From Scilla litardierei (Eukaryota > Streptophyta > Magnoliopsida > Asparagales > Asparagaceae), in the NCBI GenBank assembly GCA_030789695.1, contig CM061142.1:145795637-145859636 (forward strand): a DNA stretch of 64,000 bases, read 5' to 3'. Position 1 is the stretch's first letter; every line of letters begins with the position of its first letter. Positions 1 to 11,040 of the stretch are shown here, piece by piece. Below the pieces are notes generated by a model, which was not told where the DNA came from, did no database searches, and saw only the letters and a program-made list of their open reading frames with translations. Made by a program: the position numbers and the translations under genes.

Positions 1-194
1 CATGTCGGATGTGTCCATACCCAAGTGGGGGTCCTAAATCGCTCCAAAATCCCTGAACACTCACAAAACACTACGAAACTCGAAAATATCGTCAGAAATG
101 CAATATCGTAGTAAAATGAGGGATTTGGATGCGAAAATGGCATGAGATGCAATGGAATAATGGTATGAAAATAGTATAAAATAAGGACACATCA
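1..194 (-). repeat. Athila-type LTR, 5' end fragment
   Basis: Read on the minus strand from 194 leftwards, this begins TGATGTGTCC and passes through TTTTGGAGCGATTTAGG about 160 bases in. The 5' end of the nested Athila LTR (minus, from 37013) begins TGATGTGCG. The Athila LTR at 59606 has TATGGAGCGATTTGGAG at the equivalent depth. I therefore read this as the first 194 bases of an Athila-lineage LTR that continues beyond the window. It abuts the pol scrap at 195 without transition, which marks an insertion edge. Assignment rests on this shared architecture, not on a full alignment. Confidence 0.6.
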
Positions 195-1165
195 GATGGC
201 AGCTTGAGATTCTGTGTGGACTACAGGGCCCTGAATAAGGAGACCGTTGCTGATAAGTTTCTTATCCCGGTGAGTGATGAGCTTCTGGATGAGCTCCACA
301 GAGCAGCTTGCTTTTCGAAGATCGATCTCAAGTCGGGATATCACCAGATAAGGATGAGGGCGACGGACGTGCCCAAGACTGCTTTCAAAACTCATGAAGG
401 GCACTATAAGTTCCTTGTCATGCCTTTTGGCCTGACAAATGCCCCGACGACATTTCAGGCACTGATGAACAAGGTGTTTCGACCTTACCACCGGAGATTT
501 GTGCTGGTATTTTTTGATGACATCCTCGTGTACAGTCATATTGTAGAGGAGCATGTGGGGCACCTGCAAGCAGTGTTGCATGAGTTACAGGAGCAGCAAT
601 TGTGTGCTAATAGGAAGAAGTGTTTGTTTGGTCAGTCGTAGGTGGAATACTTGGGACACGTTGTGTCATCTGAGGGGGTGGCGGCAGATCGAGCCCAGAT
701 CGCAGCGATGTTGGATTGGCAGGTACCCACCACATTACGAGGTTTAAGTGGATTCTTGAGCTTGAAGGGATATACAAGAAGTTTGTCCAGGGGTATAGTT
801 CGATTGCTTGGCCACTCACAGAGCAGCTTAAGAAGGACAGCTTCCACTGTGGCGAGGAGGCCACCGCGGCGTTTAAGGCCTTGAAGCAGGCGATGACGAC
901 AACACCCGTCTTAGCGCTACCGGATTTCTGCAAGCCATTTGTTATAGACACTGACACATTTGGACATGGTTGGGCGTAGTGTTGATGCAGGATAAGAGGC
1001 CTATTGCATATTTTAGCCAGACTCTGTCAGCATGAGCGAGGCTGAAGTCAGTATACGAGCAGAAGTTGATGGCGATTGTTCTGTCCATACAGAAATGGCG
1101 GCCTTATGTGTTGGGAAGGAGATCCATAGTGAGGACCGACCAACGGAGCCTGAAATATCTACTGG
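195..1165 (+). pseudogene. pol: Chromovirus-like gypsy pol fragment (RT to RNase H)
   Basis: Conceptual translation gives a reverse transcriptase from the FCVDYRALN motif through the [13 protein letters not shown] block and a catalytic FFDD box (about 510-525), where most families have YIDD or FIDD. The connection region follows (VEYLGHVVSSEGV) and then RNase H (about 900-1160, ending in TDQRSLKYLL). It starts abruptly inside RT, with no gag, protease or N-terminal RT. A stop at 639-641, a frame change near 755-775, and stops near 977 and 1034 break it, so it is a relic. It ends at 1165, where the LTR of the next element begins TGTCACG. The RNase H style (LMAIVLSIQKWRPY) resembles chromovirus pol; exact lineage is uncertain. 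Confidence 0.85.
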
Positions 1166-4100
1166 TGTCACGGTTGCTTTTCGATCGTACGCTTTTCGTG
1201 CATGTACTCTTGTTCGTACACGTAATTATTTTGGACCCTTCTTGTATTCGAACCCTATGATATGATATGCCGTTGTGACCCTCTGGAAGAGTATTTATTT
1301 GTGGAATTATTTTGAAACATCATTTCACGGGTCGTTCTCCCACAAAATGACTTTGTATGAAGAGGCGTCGTGATTTTCACTTTGTCGTGAGACCTTTTTA
1401 TTTTTATTTTTGTTTCTCGTCGCCCTATCCGTGATCGATCTCCTTAGTTTTGTTTCTCTCGCTGACACGGATGCCCCGATATTTTTCTCGTAATTATCGG
1501 GTTCCGTTTGACCCAGTTGTGCACTAATTTTTCCCCAATAAATTATATTTAAGCCTAAGTTTAATATGATATATTCTCCGAACTAGGCTCACCCTCTTTT
1601 CCTCTTAACTGAACCCTACCCTCTCACACACACTCTCCCATTTACCCACAAACTACCCAAAATCCCTTGTTGAATAGAAATTGGAGAATCCCTCGTACGT
1701 ATCAAACCCAAAACAGAAATTGACTATTCTCACCTCTATTTCAACCCGTTCCTTATTTTCACTCCCTTCTAACCCCTTAGGTACACCCCCAAATCAAGCC
1801 CTAAATAGAAAAACCCAAGCCTATTAGAACCCGTGAAGCCTAGGGCTTTTCTTCCTCCTTCACGTTTCTTCATCGCGCCTTCTTCTTCTTCTTCTTTTTT
1901 TCCGACGTCGCTCCAACCCCTGCCGTGCCCTAGCCGCCAACATCAAACCCTAGACCCTCCCGACTTCCTCCGACCATCAGAACCCACGGCGGCCTGTTCT
2001 TCCACCGTCTAACCTTGCGTAGCGAACCCCTCCAGGTGATAGCAGACCGACGCGAGCCGTAGCAGCACTCGGTAGCCTCCCAGCGTCTTTCCCCGACCGC
2101 CCCCGAGCGAGCCACCAGTGGTTGTGCTCCGCCAAGCACCCAGCAGCGCTCCCGGATGCTGACAATAGCAGTGAACTGCTGTTCTAGCGGCAGTCGTCGC
2201 AGGACTTCCCCGATGCGTTGAGGCCACGACAGCGGCTTCCCCTCGCACGACGACGTTTCCCCTAGCCGCTGTCCACGCGCTCGACCATCCCTCTAGATGT
2301 AGACGACTCACGATGACCCCCGGTAGCTTCGTGGGATCATCTCTTTGCCACGGTTAGTATCTTTCACTGAAATTTTAATTTCAGTTTGCTATTAATTATT
2401 GGACAGCGATAATACACAACCGTGGACCCAATAATAAGAAGATGGCATGCTAAATGATAGTTGATAACTCGTAGGCTTAACTTCCTAGCTTCAGCTAGTT
2501 TTTCGTTGCTAGGAATAACGTCACAAACATTTTTATAAACTTGTTAGTTAACCTAGATAACGTGCTAGTACCATTAATAATATGATGTGGACCCCGTTAC
2601 GAGATGGAGAACCTAATTAAAAATTGATTCACTAGACGTTAACAGGATTGTTAAAAGGCTATTTCTGTCGTTACGAACTTAATTAAACACATGATTTATC
2701 AACAGAGAACCCGTCGTTCCGTACTGTTTGCGATACCGGGATCCAACCCCTGACGTCGCTACCCGACGTCAGAGTAGCTCTCGCGTCGTATTGAGGTAAG
2801 TCTCTCTCCGTAGGAATCCCCACCTCGCCTGTTAATCAACCTAAAAATCGTAGCTTCTGATTATTTTTGTAACTCACTAATCAAGATTAATAATTGGGAC
2901 TGTAGGCTGGACTACGATCTGAACACATAGGTAGACTCGGACTTGATTGATCAGGATCGCGACTTGGTTGTTTTTCAGGTAAGTGATACTTGCCAGTGTT
3001 TTGTTTAGGCCACGTCTTAAGCCATTTTGTACAATAGCGTAAAAGAGACTAGGCGATGAAATGATAGTCACCTAGACGACCATATTTGATCTAGTTTGAC
3101 AACAAAACTAGATCCAACACCCTATTTGATCTAGCTTGACAACGAAGCTAGATCCGACACTTTTTACATGCTTTCATTCATGCTGCCATGTCATGTTTCA
3201 TTTCAATTAACGGTACGCACTTTAACTGCTCATTGCCATATAATGTCATGCATCGAAATGTTTCATCGTGATTGCATAGCACACGCTACACTTATTGTAA
3301 CTATTGAGGCTAGGCACCTGCTTTGCGGGCACAACCCTATGCTAAACCCAAAAAAACTTCCTGGCTCGTGATCCAGAAGTAAGCTCATGTACTTGGAAAA
3401 CCCTGGCTCGATACACGTGGAGGGGTAGGGTTAAGCTGTCACGCAGCGTAGACGGATGCCTGATCCGCTCCTTCAGCTGTAAGGAGTAAACCATGTGCAC
3501 AATGTGATAGGATAGTGATCGTGATTCATGAAATGGTGTTTTCGTAGTTTTTGCTACGACGTGCATGCATGTTCATCATGTCATCTTTAACTGTTGCATT
3601 CTTAAATGTCATGTCAACTCATTTCATTATTTTAGAACTGCTAGTCGTCTTTTTGTTATTTCTATCCTTGCACAAAAGTCCTCCGCTTTCTTTTGGAAGA
3701 CTTTTGCTAACATGTTCCCTCTTCTCTTTGGGTGTAACATGTCAGGTCCCGAGTCAGAGTTAGTCACAGAGGACGAGCAGTTCTTGGACGCTGAGTTCAA
3801 GGTACCTACAGAGACCAAGGTCTAGGACACTGATGACCAGTCCTAGACTCACCTGGAGTCTTTTTAGTTGTCACTTTTTAGTAGTTGCAGTTAGCTTTCG
3901 GTGCGTAGCACCTGACTCTCTTTACTTTTCTTTCGGCCATGCTTTAGGCCTATTGTTCAGACTTGTACTTTTATGACTTTTCTGTGATGTTATAATAATT
4001 TCTGGATGTTGTTGGTGGATGTTTTCTTTATATCTGCTTTACTATTATCATTGTTATTGTTTCGTCGCTATGCAAGGACCTGCCATTTTTTACAGACGCT

Positions 4101-4183
4101 TATCAGACTGCAGCTTCACAGCTCCATGTCTGAGCGGACCTCCTCACGTCTCGCCTTCCATACTTGGAAAGCGGGGCGTGACA
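1166..4183 (+). repeat. Long 5' LTR, Tekay/Del type
   Basis: It is bounded by the 7-bp inverted ends TGTCACG and CGTGACA and is about 3.0 kb long, within the usual range for Del/Tekay LTRs. The GGGGCGTGACA end is typical of that lineage. It contains a C/T-rich stretch (about 1600-1900) and a GC-rich segment (about 1900-2320) with no conserved ORF. There are GGTAAGT donor-like sites near 2793 and 2978, and a duplicated hairpin at 3088-3154. No clear initiator-Met primer site follows the LTR; 4184-4324 is leader with a T-rich run. Confidence 0.65.
3088..3154 (+). repeat. Duplicated covarying hairpin inside the LTR
   Basis: GATCTAGTTT (3088-3097) pairs with AAACTAGATC (3105-3114) across a 7-base GACAACA loop. 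Exactly 40 bases on, GATCTAGCTT (3128-3137) pairs with AAGCTAGATC (3145-3154) across GACAACG. The copies differ at one stem position, and both sides of the pair changed (T:A to C:G). Either a regulatory RNA stem or a cruciform-prone DNA repeat would fit. Confidence 0.7.
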
Positions 4184-5390
4184 GGTTTTGTTGGTGGCCC
4201 ATGCAGGTCCTCCTTTTTGCATCCGCAAAATATCAGAACAATAACAATGATAAACGACATCCAATTAAATATTCAAAACATCCGAGTCATAATTAAGTCT
4301 AATCTGAATGTTTTCTTATCTTAGATGGCGGGAAGACGTAACACCCGTGCTGGTAGTGGACCTGGAGCTGGTGGTGGAGCAGGAAGTGTTGAGGATACTG
4401 ATAGAGAACCCACCACGGCTGAGATGATGAGGATGATGCATCAGATGATGCAGGTTCAGCAGAGAATGCTTCAGAATGCCCCTCGCTTCGAGCTGGGAGC
4501 GAAGCAGTTTCAGGAGCTGAGCCCGACATATTTCAATGGGTCGAAAGAACCATTAGCTGCGGATGAGTGGATGAAGAATACAAAGGATAATCTGCTTCTC
4601 TCGAAGGTTAATCCGGCTGGATGGGTTGACTTGGTGAAGAAGCAACTGAAGGATAATGCTCGTAGCTGGTGGGAGTCTGAGGAGCAGCTGCTGGTGAGGC
4701 CTATCCCTTGGGCCACTTTCAAGGCGAGATTTGATGAGGAGTATTTTCCTCGAGCTGTGAGGAGGGAGCTGATGCAGAATTTTATCAGTCTGAAGCAGGG
4801 AAATCTGACGGTGGATCAGTACCACCAGGAGTTCACTAGATTGTGTCGCTTTGCGCTGAAGATGGTGGAGACCGCTGAAGATTGAGCTCAGAGATTCTTG
4901 TAGGTTTTATCTTTGAAGCTGCAGAGTCTGATGTCATCTTTGGACTTGGATTCTTACCAGAAGTTGCTGATCGCTGCCAAGAGGCAAGAGCTGATTGCCA
5001 ATCAGAGGAGAGGACATTTTTCAGGAGCTGGGAAGAGGCCTATGGAGCAGGCCAGAGCTGTGGTTAGGCCAGTGATGAAGCCTAATCAGTCCGTGCAGTT
5101 CAAGAGGCCAGGTGGGCCTGTTCAGAAGATGTGCCATTTTTGCGGCAGGACCGGCCATGTGAAGGACCAGTGCAGGAGATTTCTGGGCCAGTGCTTACTT
5201 TGTGGCGACCCCAACCATTCAGTGAAGGACTGCCCGATTGCTAGACAGCCGCAGAAAGCACCAATAGCCGTTGGACGTGGAGCGCCTCTCATTCCCCAGA
5301 AGCAGGCATTCCATCAGGCTGTTCAGCCTAGGAGGCAAGCTTTCACTATAACCGTAGTAGAGGCAGAGGCTGAGGATGGAGTTATTGCAG

Positions 5391-5490
5391 GTAACCCTCA
5401 GACTAGTCTTTACTTTTCATTAGTTGATCTTGCTTGTTAGATTAGATCTTGTTTGCTAGAATAGTTTTTGATTGCTAGCTTGTTTGTTAG
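5391..5490 (+). other. Putative intron 1 in gag-pol (phase 1, 100 bp)
   Basis: The interval starts GTAACCC after GTTATTGCAG and ends TTTGTTAG before GGGTTATTC. Removing it joins codons at GCA G|GG GTT. The zinc-knuckle frame then runs directly into VILVCACPARVLFDSGAS, matching the spacing usual between the gag tail and the protease box in this lineage. Left in place, it contains several stops and displaces the frame. It is T-rich, as plant introns are. Splicing itself is inferred. Confidence 0.6.
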
Positions 5491-7912
5491 GGGTTATTCT
5501 TGTTTGTGCTTGTCCCGCTAGAGTTCTCTTCGACTCCGGGGCATCCATGTGCATCTTATCCCGGAGTTTCATGGACAAGCATTCTCTGACGACTTCCCCT
5601 CTTTCCAAGAGTTGAGATATCTCTACAGGGAATGGTGTGATCTCAGTGTCCCTTGGATGTCAATCTTGTCCCTTGGTAGTCTGTGGATTCGAGCTTTACG
5701 CCAATTTTATCGTCCACGACATTATCAATTATGATGCTGTTCTTGGGATGGATTGGCTTAGTTGCTTCTTCGCTACGATCGACTGCCAACAGAAAAAGGT
5801 GGTGTTTGAGATTCCTGGTCATCCGACCTTTGAGTTCAGTAGCGGTAGCAGTTCGCTTGGGCCGACCAGATTTCGGGCCAAGCCAGTGGTGGAGCTTGTG
5901 GCTATGCAGATGGAGATGAATAGACCAGCTGTGGTGAGAGATTTTGATGATGTCTTCCCCGAGGAGATTTCAGGACTACCGCCCGATCGAGCTCTTGAGT
6001 TCTTGATTGATCTTATTCCGGGAGCGCATCCCATTTCGAAAGCACCATATCGTATGGATCCGGTAGAGTTGGAGGAGCTACGTAAACAGTTGGATGAGCT
6101 TCTGTAGAAGGATTATATTAATCCGAGTGTGTCTCCGTGGGGAGCACCTGTTCTATTGGTGAAAAAGGAGGATGGTTTGCGTCGGATGTGCATGGACTAC
6201 AGAGAGTTGAATGCTGTCACCATAAAGAACAAGTATCCGTTGCCACGGATTGACGACATTTTTGATCAGCTTGGAGGATCACAGGTATTCTCCAAACTGG
6301 ATCTCAAGAGCGGATATCACCAGCTGAGGGTGAAGAAGGAAGATGTGTAGAAGACAACATTCAGAACGAAGTATAGACACTACAAGTTCGTGGTTATGCC
6401 TTTTGGTGTGACCAACGCACCCGTGGTTTTCATGAACATGATGAACCTGATATTTTATGACTTCTTAGGTAAGTTTGTCATTATTTTTATTGACGACATC
6501 TTGATCTATTCGAAGTCGGAGGAGGAGCATGCTGAGCACTTGAGGACTGTTCTGGAGATTTTGAGGAAGCATCGGTTGTATGCGAAGTATTCCAAGTGCA
6601 AGTTCTGGCTGGATAGAGTTGACTTTATTGGGCAAGTGGTGTCAGGAGATGGCATATCCGTGGATCCGGAGAAGATCAAGGCTATCAGAGAGTGGCCGGT
6701 TCCACAGTCAGCGTCAGAGATTAGGAGTTTTCTTGGGCTGGCAGGATATTATCGGCGCTTCATTAAGGACTTCTCTTGAATTGCCGAGCCGATGACCAGA
6801 CTGACGAGCAAGGATATACCTTTCGTTTGGTCTGATGCTTGTGAGGAGGCCTTCTCTATTCTGAAGGAGAGATTGACGACTGCACCGGTTCTAGCTGTGC
6901 ATGATCAGAGTGGAGGTTTCGAGATCTTTTGCGATGCTTCTGGAAAAGGTCTCGGTTGTGTTTTGCATCAGCATGGGCATGTGGTCGCGTATGCTTCTCG
7001 GCAGCTTAAGGCTCATGAGAAGAATTACCCGACGCACAATTTGGAGTTGGCTGCAGTCGTATTTGCGCTCAAGATTTGGAGGCATTTCTTGCTGAGTGAG
7101 AAAGTGATGATCTTCACTGATCACAAAATCTTGAAATATATTTTTACGCAGAAGGAGCTCAACATGCGACATCGTCGATGGTTGGAGCTCATGGCAGATT
7201 ATGAGATCGACTTGTAGTACCATCTGGGCAAGGTGAATGTGGTTCCTGATGCGCTGAGCAGACTTCCAGCGGTTATGATGTTGACTTCACAGTGGAGGTT
7301 GCAGCAGGATTTTTGCGAGTCTGGTATTGAGATTGTGCTTCCTAGAGAGGTTTTGTCATTGATGTGTATGCAGATACAATCGACGATCTTGGATCGGATC
7401 AAGGTAGGTCAGGCTGGAGATCCGAAGCTGAGGAGGATCTGTGAGCAGGTAGAAGCCGGTCTACGGATTGACTTTTGGATTCATGAGGATGGCTTGCTGA
7501 GGTATGGAGCTAGAGTTTGTGTGCCAGCTGGAGATATCAGAGAGGAGTTGCTTATTGAGGCACATAGATCGTCGTATTCTGTGCATCCTGGTGGCACCAA
7601 GATGTACAAGGACCTTCGCCTGAACTACTGGTGGCATGGCATGAAGGGAGTGTGGCACGGAGCGTTGCCAAGTGTTTGGTCTGTCAACAGGTTAAAGCAG
7701 AGCATTAGCGTACAGCAGGGTTGCTACAACTGCTTCTAATTCTGGAGTGGAAGTGGCAACACATCACTATGGATTTCGTGACTGGACTACCTCAGAGTCC
7801 GAAGCAGAATGACGCGATTTGGGTGTTTGTGGATTGGTTGACCAAATCTGTGCACTTTATTCCTTTCCGAGTAAGACAGTCCACTGAGACGCTAGCGAGG
7901 AGATACATGGAG

Positions 7913-7983
7913 GTAAATTTTTTTACTCCCTATTTTTATTTCCTTTCCCTAGTTTAGATAGTGATGTAACGTGAATCGTTTAG
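7913..7983 (+). other. Putative intron 2 in integrase (phase 0, 71 bp)
   Basis: It starts GTAAATTT after ATG GAG and ends CGTTTAG before GAG ATC GTG. Removal restores YMEEIVRLHGVPVSIVSD, the standard integrase core reading with no residue gained or lost. The interval is T-rich, contains in-frame stops and is near the lower size limit for plant introns. A random insertion with exactly these ends is possible but less likely, given the similar interval at 5391-5490. Confidence 0.6.
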
Positions 7984-8343
7984 GAGATCGTGCGACTTCA
8001 CGGAGTCCCCGTGAGCATCGTGTCGGACAAAGACACGAGATTCACATCTCAGTTTTGGCAGAGCCTGTAGAAGAGTCTGGGTACGAGTCTGAGTTTCAGT
8101 ACCGCGTACCACCTGCAGACGGATGGTCAGTCCGAGAGGACGATTCAGATTTTGGAGGATGCTGAGAGAGTGCATGTTGGACTTCAAGGGATCTTGGGAG
8201 GATCATCTTCATCATGTGGAGTTTGCCTACAATAACAGCTACCACGCGAGTATTGGAATGGTGCCATTCGTCGCGCTATACGAGAAGAAATGTCGATCGC
8301 CACATAACTGGGATGACATTGGCGACAGAGAACTCTATTGGTG

Positions 8344-9298
8344 AACTTGACCGACACCTGGCCGGGTCGGTGAGTATAGAGCCACTGTTAGCTCCCGTTG
8401 GCTTGGGTGTAATTCTAATGACTTCCCCCTCAGACACTGGGCTTGTCACTAGATAGGAGATTGATTGTTGCACTCTTTTACCCCTGCTATTGCTATTTTA
8501 TAACCTGCAACCTTTATGCCATGCTTGTTACCTTACACACTACACTTGCTATGTTTATTGATGTACACACTACACTTGACATGCTAGTTACCTTACACAC
8601 TACACTTGCTATGCTTATTGCTGTACACACTACACTTGCCATGCTTGTTACTTTACACACTACACTTGCCATGTTCGCTACTTTGTGCACGACACTTCGC
8701 TTGCTCACTACTTTGCACATTACACGTAGCTATGCTCTCATGTTTCCTTATGCTGCCATGTTTCATCTTATTGGAATCATATTGTGCCTTTCATCCCCAA
8801 AGTTTTGTAAACTATGTTATTATCTTACCGAGGTTTCTTTTGATACTAACGTTTTAAATCATGCCGAGCGACCCTCGCTGACGTATATATCCTTGTCTAT
8901 CTTGTGAAATATACGTTAGGTTTTGAGCAGAGTTCACTAAAGAGTTTACTTGGAGACTGAGCAGAGGGACCAAGAGAACCAGGACGCTGAGACCCACTGC
9001 TAAGGAACGTCGTACTTTTCGTAGCGTTGCAAAATTAATGTTTGTGTTGTATTCTTGTCCAGTTGTTTTTCCTTCGTGTAACGGTTGTAATGGCCATGCT
9101 AGGCCTTAATTCTTTGTGTACATGTAATCTGGACAATTATGTTGTAATAATGAAATTTTATATTTGTCTGAGTTGCATGCAAGGATTTGCGTATGGTTTA
9201 CTCACAAACGCTTATTAGGTTGGAGCTCTACCGCTCCAGCCCATACGTGCCCATTCGCGTCCTCGCTCCCAAGTATAATGGGAAGCGGGGGCGTGATA
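8344..9298 (+). repeat. 3' LTR-like flank of the Tekay/Del-like element
   Basis: The right end (ATGGGAAGCGGGGGCGTGATA, 9278-9298) parallels the left LTR end (TTGGAAAGCGGGGCGTGACA). ATGCAAGGA and ACGCTTAT also recur upstream in the same order in both. Overall similarity is weak. The left boundary cannot be fixed; 8344-8500 may still be element body. It includes a tandem repeat (8512-8730). Confidence 0.5.
8512..8730 (+). repeat. Tandem repeat, 30-bp unit paired into 60-bp units
   Basis: Units of the form ACACACTACACTTGCYATG plus about 11 variable bases repeat about seven times from the ATGCTTGTTACC at 8521 onward. Alternate copies are most alike (GTTACCTT versus ATTGCTGT linkers), giving a 60-bp higher-order period. 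Later copies are more diverged. The 154-codon open frame across it is a by-product of the 30-bp period (a multiple of 3), not a gene. Confidence 0.8.
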
Positions 9299-9392
9299 GC
9301 AAATGTCATATGAATAATTGAAATGTTTAGAATATCGAATTTACTTCATACAAATATAAAAAACGTATTTATTACTTCAAAAATTTCTATAT

Positions 9393-9883
9393 TTACGTAT
9401 CCTCTTGTGGGTTATACGAACACCATTCTCCCGTCATATTCTCTATAGGCTGGTACACTTGATTTCGAGAATATGACATAAAGTCAGCCAAATCATTACC
9501 TATATCCAGCATTCGAGCAAATGTGCCATGTGGTTCACTCAATCTGGTGTTGATTATTACTTCTTTTTCCACATATATTTCAACTGACCGTTGAACTTCA
9601 CCTAAGCTAAATAGAATCTCCATGTCACCGTCATCTAATATCTTCACAGCTGTAAACCTTTGATCCATTATTGGCCATTTGCACACCAGATTCAATGTAA
9701 ACTCTTGTCGGTTTATCCATGTGCCTTTGTATATCTGAACTACTAGCTCAGAATATGTTGACAGTCTTCTCACAGTAATTGATTTCACAGCCCCCTCCCC
9801 CCGACATACCTCGGTTCCTGATTTTCATCAATCACTAAATCTCCATCAAAATAGCATGTGACAAACATCCTATCACTTGCCAT
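9393..9883 (-). pseudogene. MULE transposase N-terminal fragment
   Basis: The minus-strand ATG at 9881-9883 opens MFVTCYFDGDLV. After a frame change in the C/G run near 9790, a 131-residue frame runs to 9393. It contains SELVVQIY, LVCKWPIMDQRF and KILDDGDMEILFSL. This pattern matches the N-terminal region (PB1-like fold) found ahead of the Mutator-like transposase domain in plants. No zinc-finger, DDE transposase domain or SWIM domain follows, so this is a short remnant. No flanking terminal inverted repeat was identified. Confidence 0.65.
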
Positions 9884-10377
9884 TACTTTAACCCTACACA
9901 AAATCAACATTCAGTGGTTGTTTTAAAAACCATCAAGATTTGAGATATTTCAAGAACATATAACTTATTTTCAAGAGATTATAAACATCTATAGGTTATT
10001 ATGAAGTATATTTCTCACCTCAATATTCAAAATCACCTAGGAGAAGCACCAAATTGCCAAAATCTACGTGAGAGACAGATTTTTACTTGAGAGAGAGAGA
10101 GGAAGACTACGCTGAAGGAGGAAAATATGATGCTGCAACGTGAGGAAGAAAGAAAGAAAGGTAAGAAAGAAAGGGCAGCCGGCAGCTGCCCTTTCATTTC
10201 ACATTGGTCGCGGTTTCAAACCGCGGCCAAATTGAGTTTTGTCCGATGTTTCAAACCGCGGCCAAGTGTAAAGCTGCTTCCCACACGCGCATGCTGAGCT
10301 GGACCAAACTTGGTCTGTTTGGGGAATTAGTTTTTTAGTTAGTTGTTTTTTTAAATTTTTTTAAAAAAAATCCTAAA
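9884..10377. other. Non-coding stretch with palindromic motifs
   Basis: No gene is visible. It contains a GA-rich tract (10085-10175) and a hairpin GGGCAGCCGGCAGCTGCCC near 10176. The perfect palindrome CGCGGTTTCAAACCGCG is near 10208, and a second GTTTCAAACCGCGGCCAA is about 38 bases further on. Such repeated GC palindromes are common near the ends of plant DNA transposons; here that is only a suggestion, perhaps linked to the adjacent MULE scrap. Confidence 0.5.
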
Positions 10378-11025
10378 TGAAAAAAATCATCCTTTAATTT
10401 AGTCCCACATCGCTCATGAGAAGAGGAAGGGAGCTGGCTCTCTATATAAATAGGGGGCTAAGCCTTCGCTTTGAAGTTGCACCAAGTCTTCGCTTCGGGT
10501 AGCTCCAAAAAGTATGAGCGCCCCCGAACTTAGACTAATAATTATTCACTCCTCCTAAAATTCTTCTGTTCCTCCGTTCGAGTCCTAGCAATACGGCAAG
10601 GAGGTTTGGATCGGATCCAAAGTCTTTGACGTGGGTTCTGCTCACGTGAAACTTTCTTCGGCAAGTGGTTGGCTCGGAGGCGCGTTGTTGGCTCGCTTCG
10701 GGTGTTCCAATCTTGGAGGCATAGAGTCGGCTCATTTCGAGGAGATAAAGACACGTTACTGAAAATGACGCTTCGTGCGGTAGTGACGTGATGGGTTTGT
10801 CTTTTATTTTATGCTTTCATATAGGTTGCAGTAGTTTAGATTTGCCTTTGGGTTGGTTAGACCCTCCCCAAGATAGTAGATTTTCCTGGCTATGGTTAAT
10901 GAAATCCTTATGGCTGTCATTTAATAGTTTAATGAATTTTATTCCGTTGTTTTTTCCGATTCTATCGTCCGTCCGACGTAGGACGGGCGTAGATTTTATG
11001 CCCTGAGGGTCCATCAAACCCAACA
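10378..11025 (+). repeat. LTR (3' part) of a non-autonomous LARD-like element, left copy
   Basis: From TGAAAAAAATC the block runs through AGTCCCACATCG (10402) and a TATA box region (CTCTATATAAATAGGGGG, about 10440). It ends ...CAACA just before a primer site. The order AGTCCCACATCG, TATATAAATAGGGG, CAAGTGGTTGGCTCGG, GATAGTAGATTTT, ATTTTATGCCCTGAGG recurs on the minus strand at 16133-16899, which shows it is an LTR family. The right-hand copy continues upstream to 18596, so this LTR is truncated on its left. Confidence 0.7.
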
Positions 11026-11040
11026 TTTGTATCAGAGCTT
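11026..11040 (+). other. Primer binding site, initiator-Met type (left copy)
   Basis: TTTGTATCAGAGCTT directly follows the LTR end (CAACA). It matches the plant initiator tRNA-Met primer consensus TGGTATCAGAGC at nearly all positions. It marks the start of the internal region and confirms the plus orientation of this copy. Confidence 0.75.

Larger units (their letters stand above)
4325..8343 (+). pseudogene. gag-pol: gag-pol polyprotein of the Tekay/Del-like element
   Basis: The ATG at 4325 opens gag (retrotransposon gag core about 4520-4880, SWWESEEQLL). Two CCHC knuckles lie at 5132-5173 and 5192-5233. Protease follows with FDSGAS at 5529-5546. RT spans about 6040-6780, with FIDD at 6486-6497. 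RNase H spans about 6830-7220 ([14 protein letters not shown]). Integrase spans 7550-8343, with an HHCC finger and the catalytic DDE context all readable (MDF, SDKD, SERT). From 4325 to 7640 one frame is kept if the 100-bp interval at 5391-5490 is removed. In-frame stops lie at 4883, 4901, 5609, 6105, 6348, 6777, 7215 and about 8068. Frame changes occur near 7650 and 8160. Everything after the GDRELYW region of integrase is missing. Not functional as it stands. Confidence 0.9.
1166..9298 (+). mobile_element. Tekay/Del-like Ty3/gypsy element, decayed
   Basis: A long LTR (1166-4183) is followed by gag-pol (4325-8343) in the order gag, two zinc knuckles, protease, RT, RNase H, integrase. An LTR-like tail then ends at 9298 in GGGGGCGTGATA. 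The integrase stops at 8343, so the C-terminal part and any chromodomain are gone. The two LTR-like flanks agree in terminal layout but are much more diverged than LTRs of one insertion should be. No 5-bp duplication is seen (ACTGG at 1161-1165 against GCAAA after 9298). The right flank may therefore belong to a relative, or have recombined. It is inserted in the RNase H of the 195-1165 fragment. Confidence 0.75.

Noticed and set aside
8443..8907. 154-codon frame with repeated VTLHTTLAM peptides
   Set aside because: Product of a 30-bp tandem repeat in an LTR-like region; the repeat length keeps all frames similar.
10402..10460. Cassandra-type TRIM with embedded 5S rRNA
   Set aside because: The AGTCCCACATCG/TATA layout is similar, but no 5S rRNA internal promoter sequence was found.
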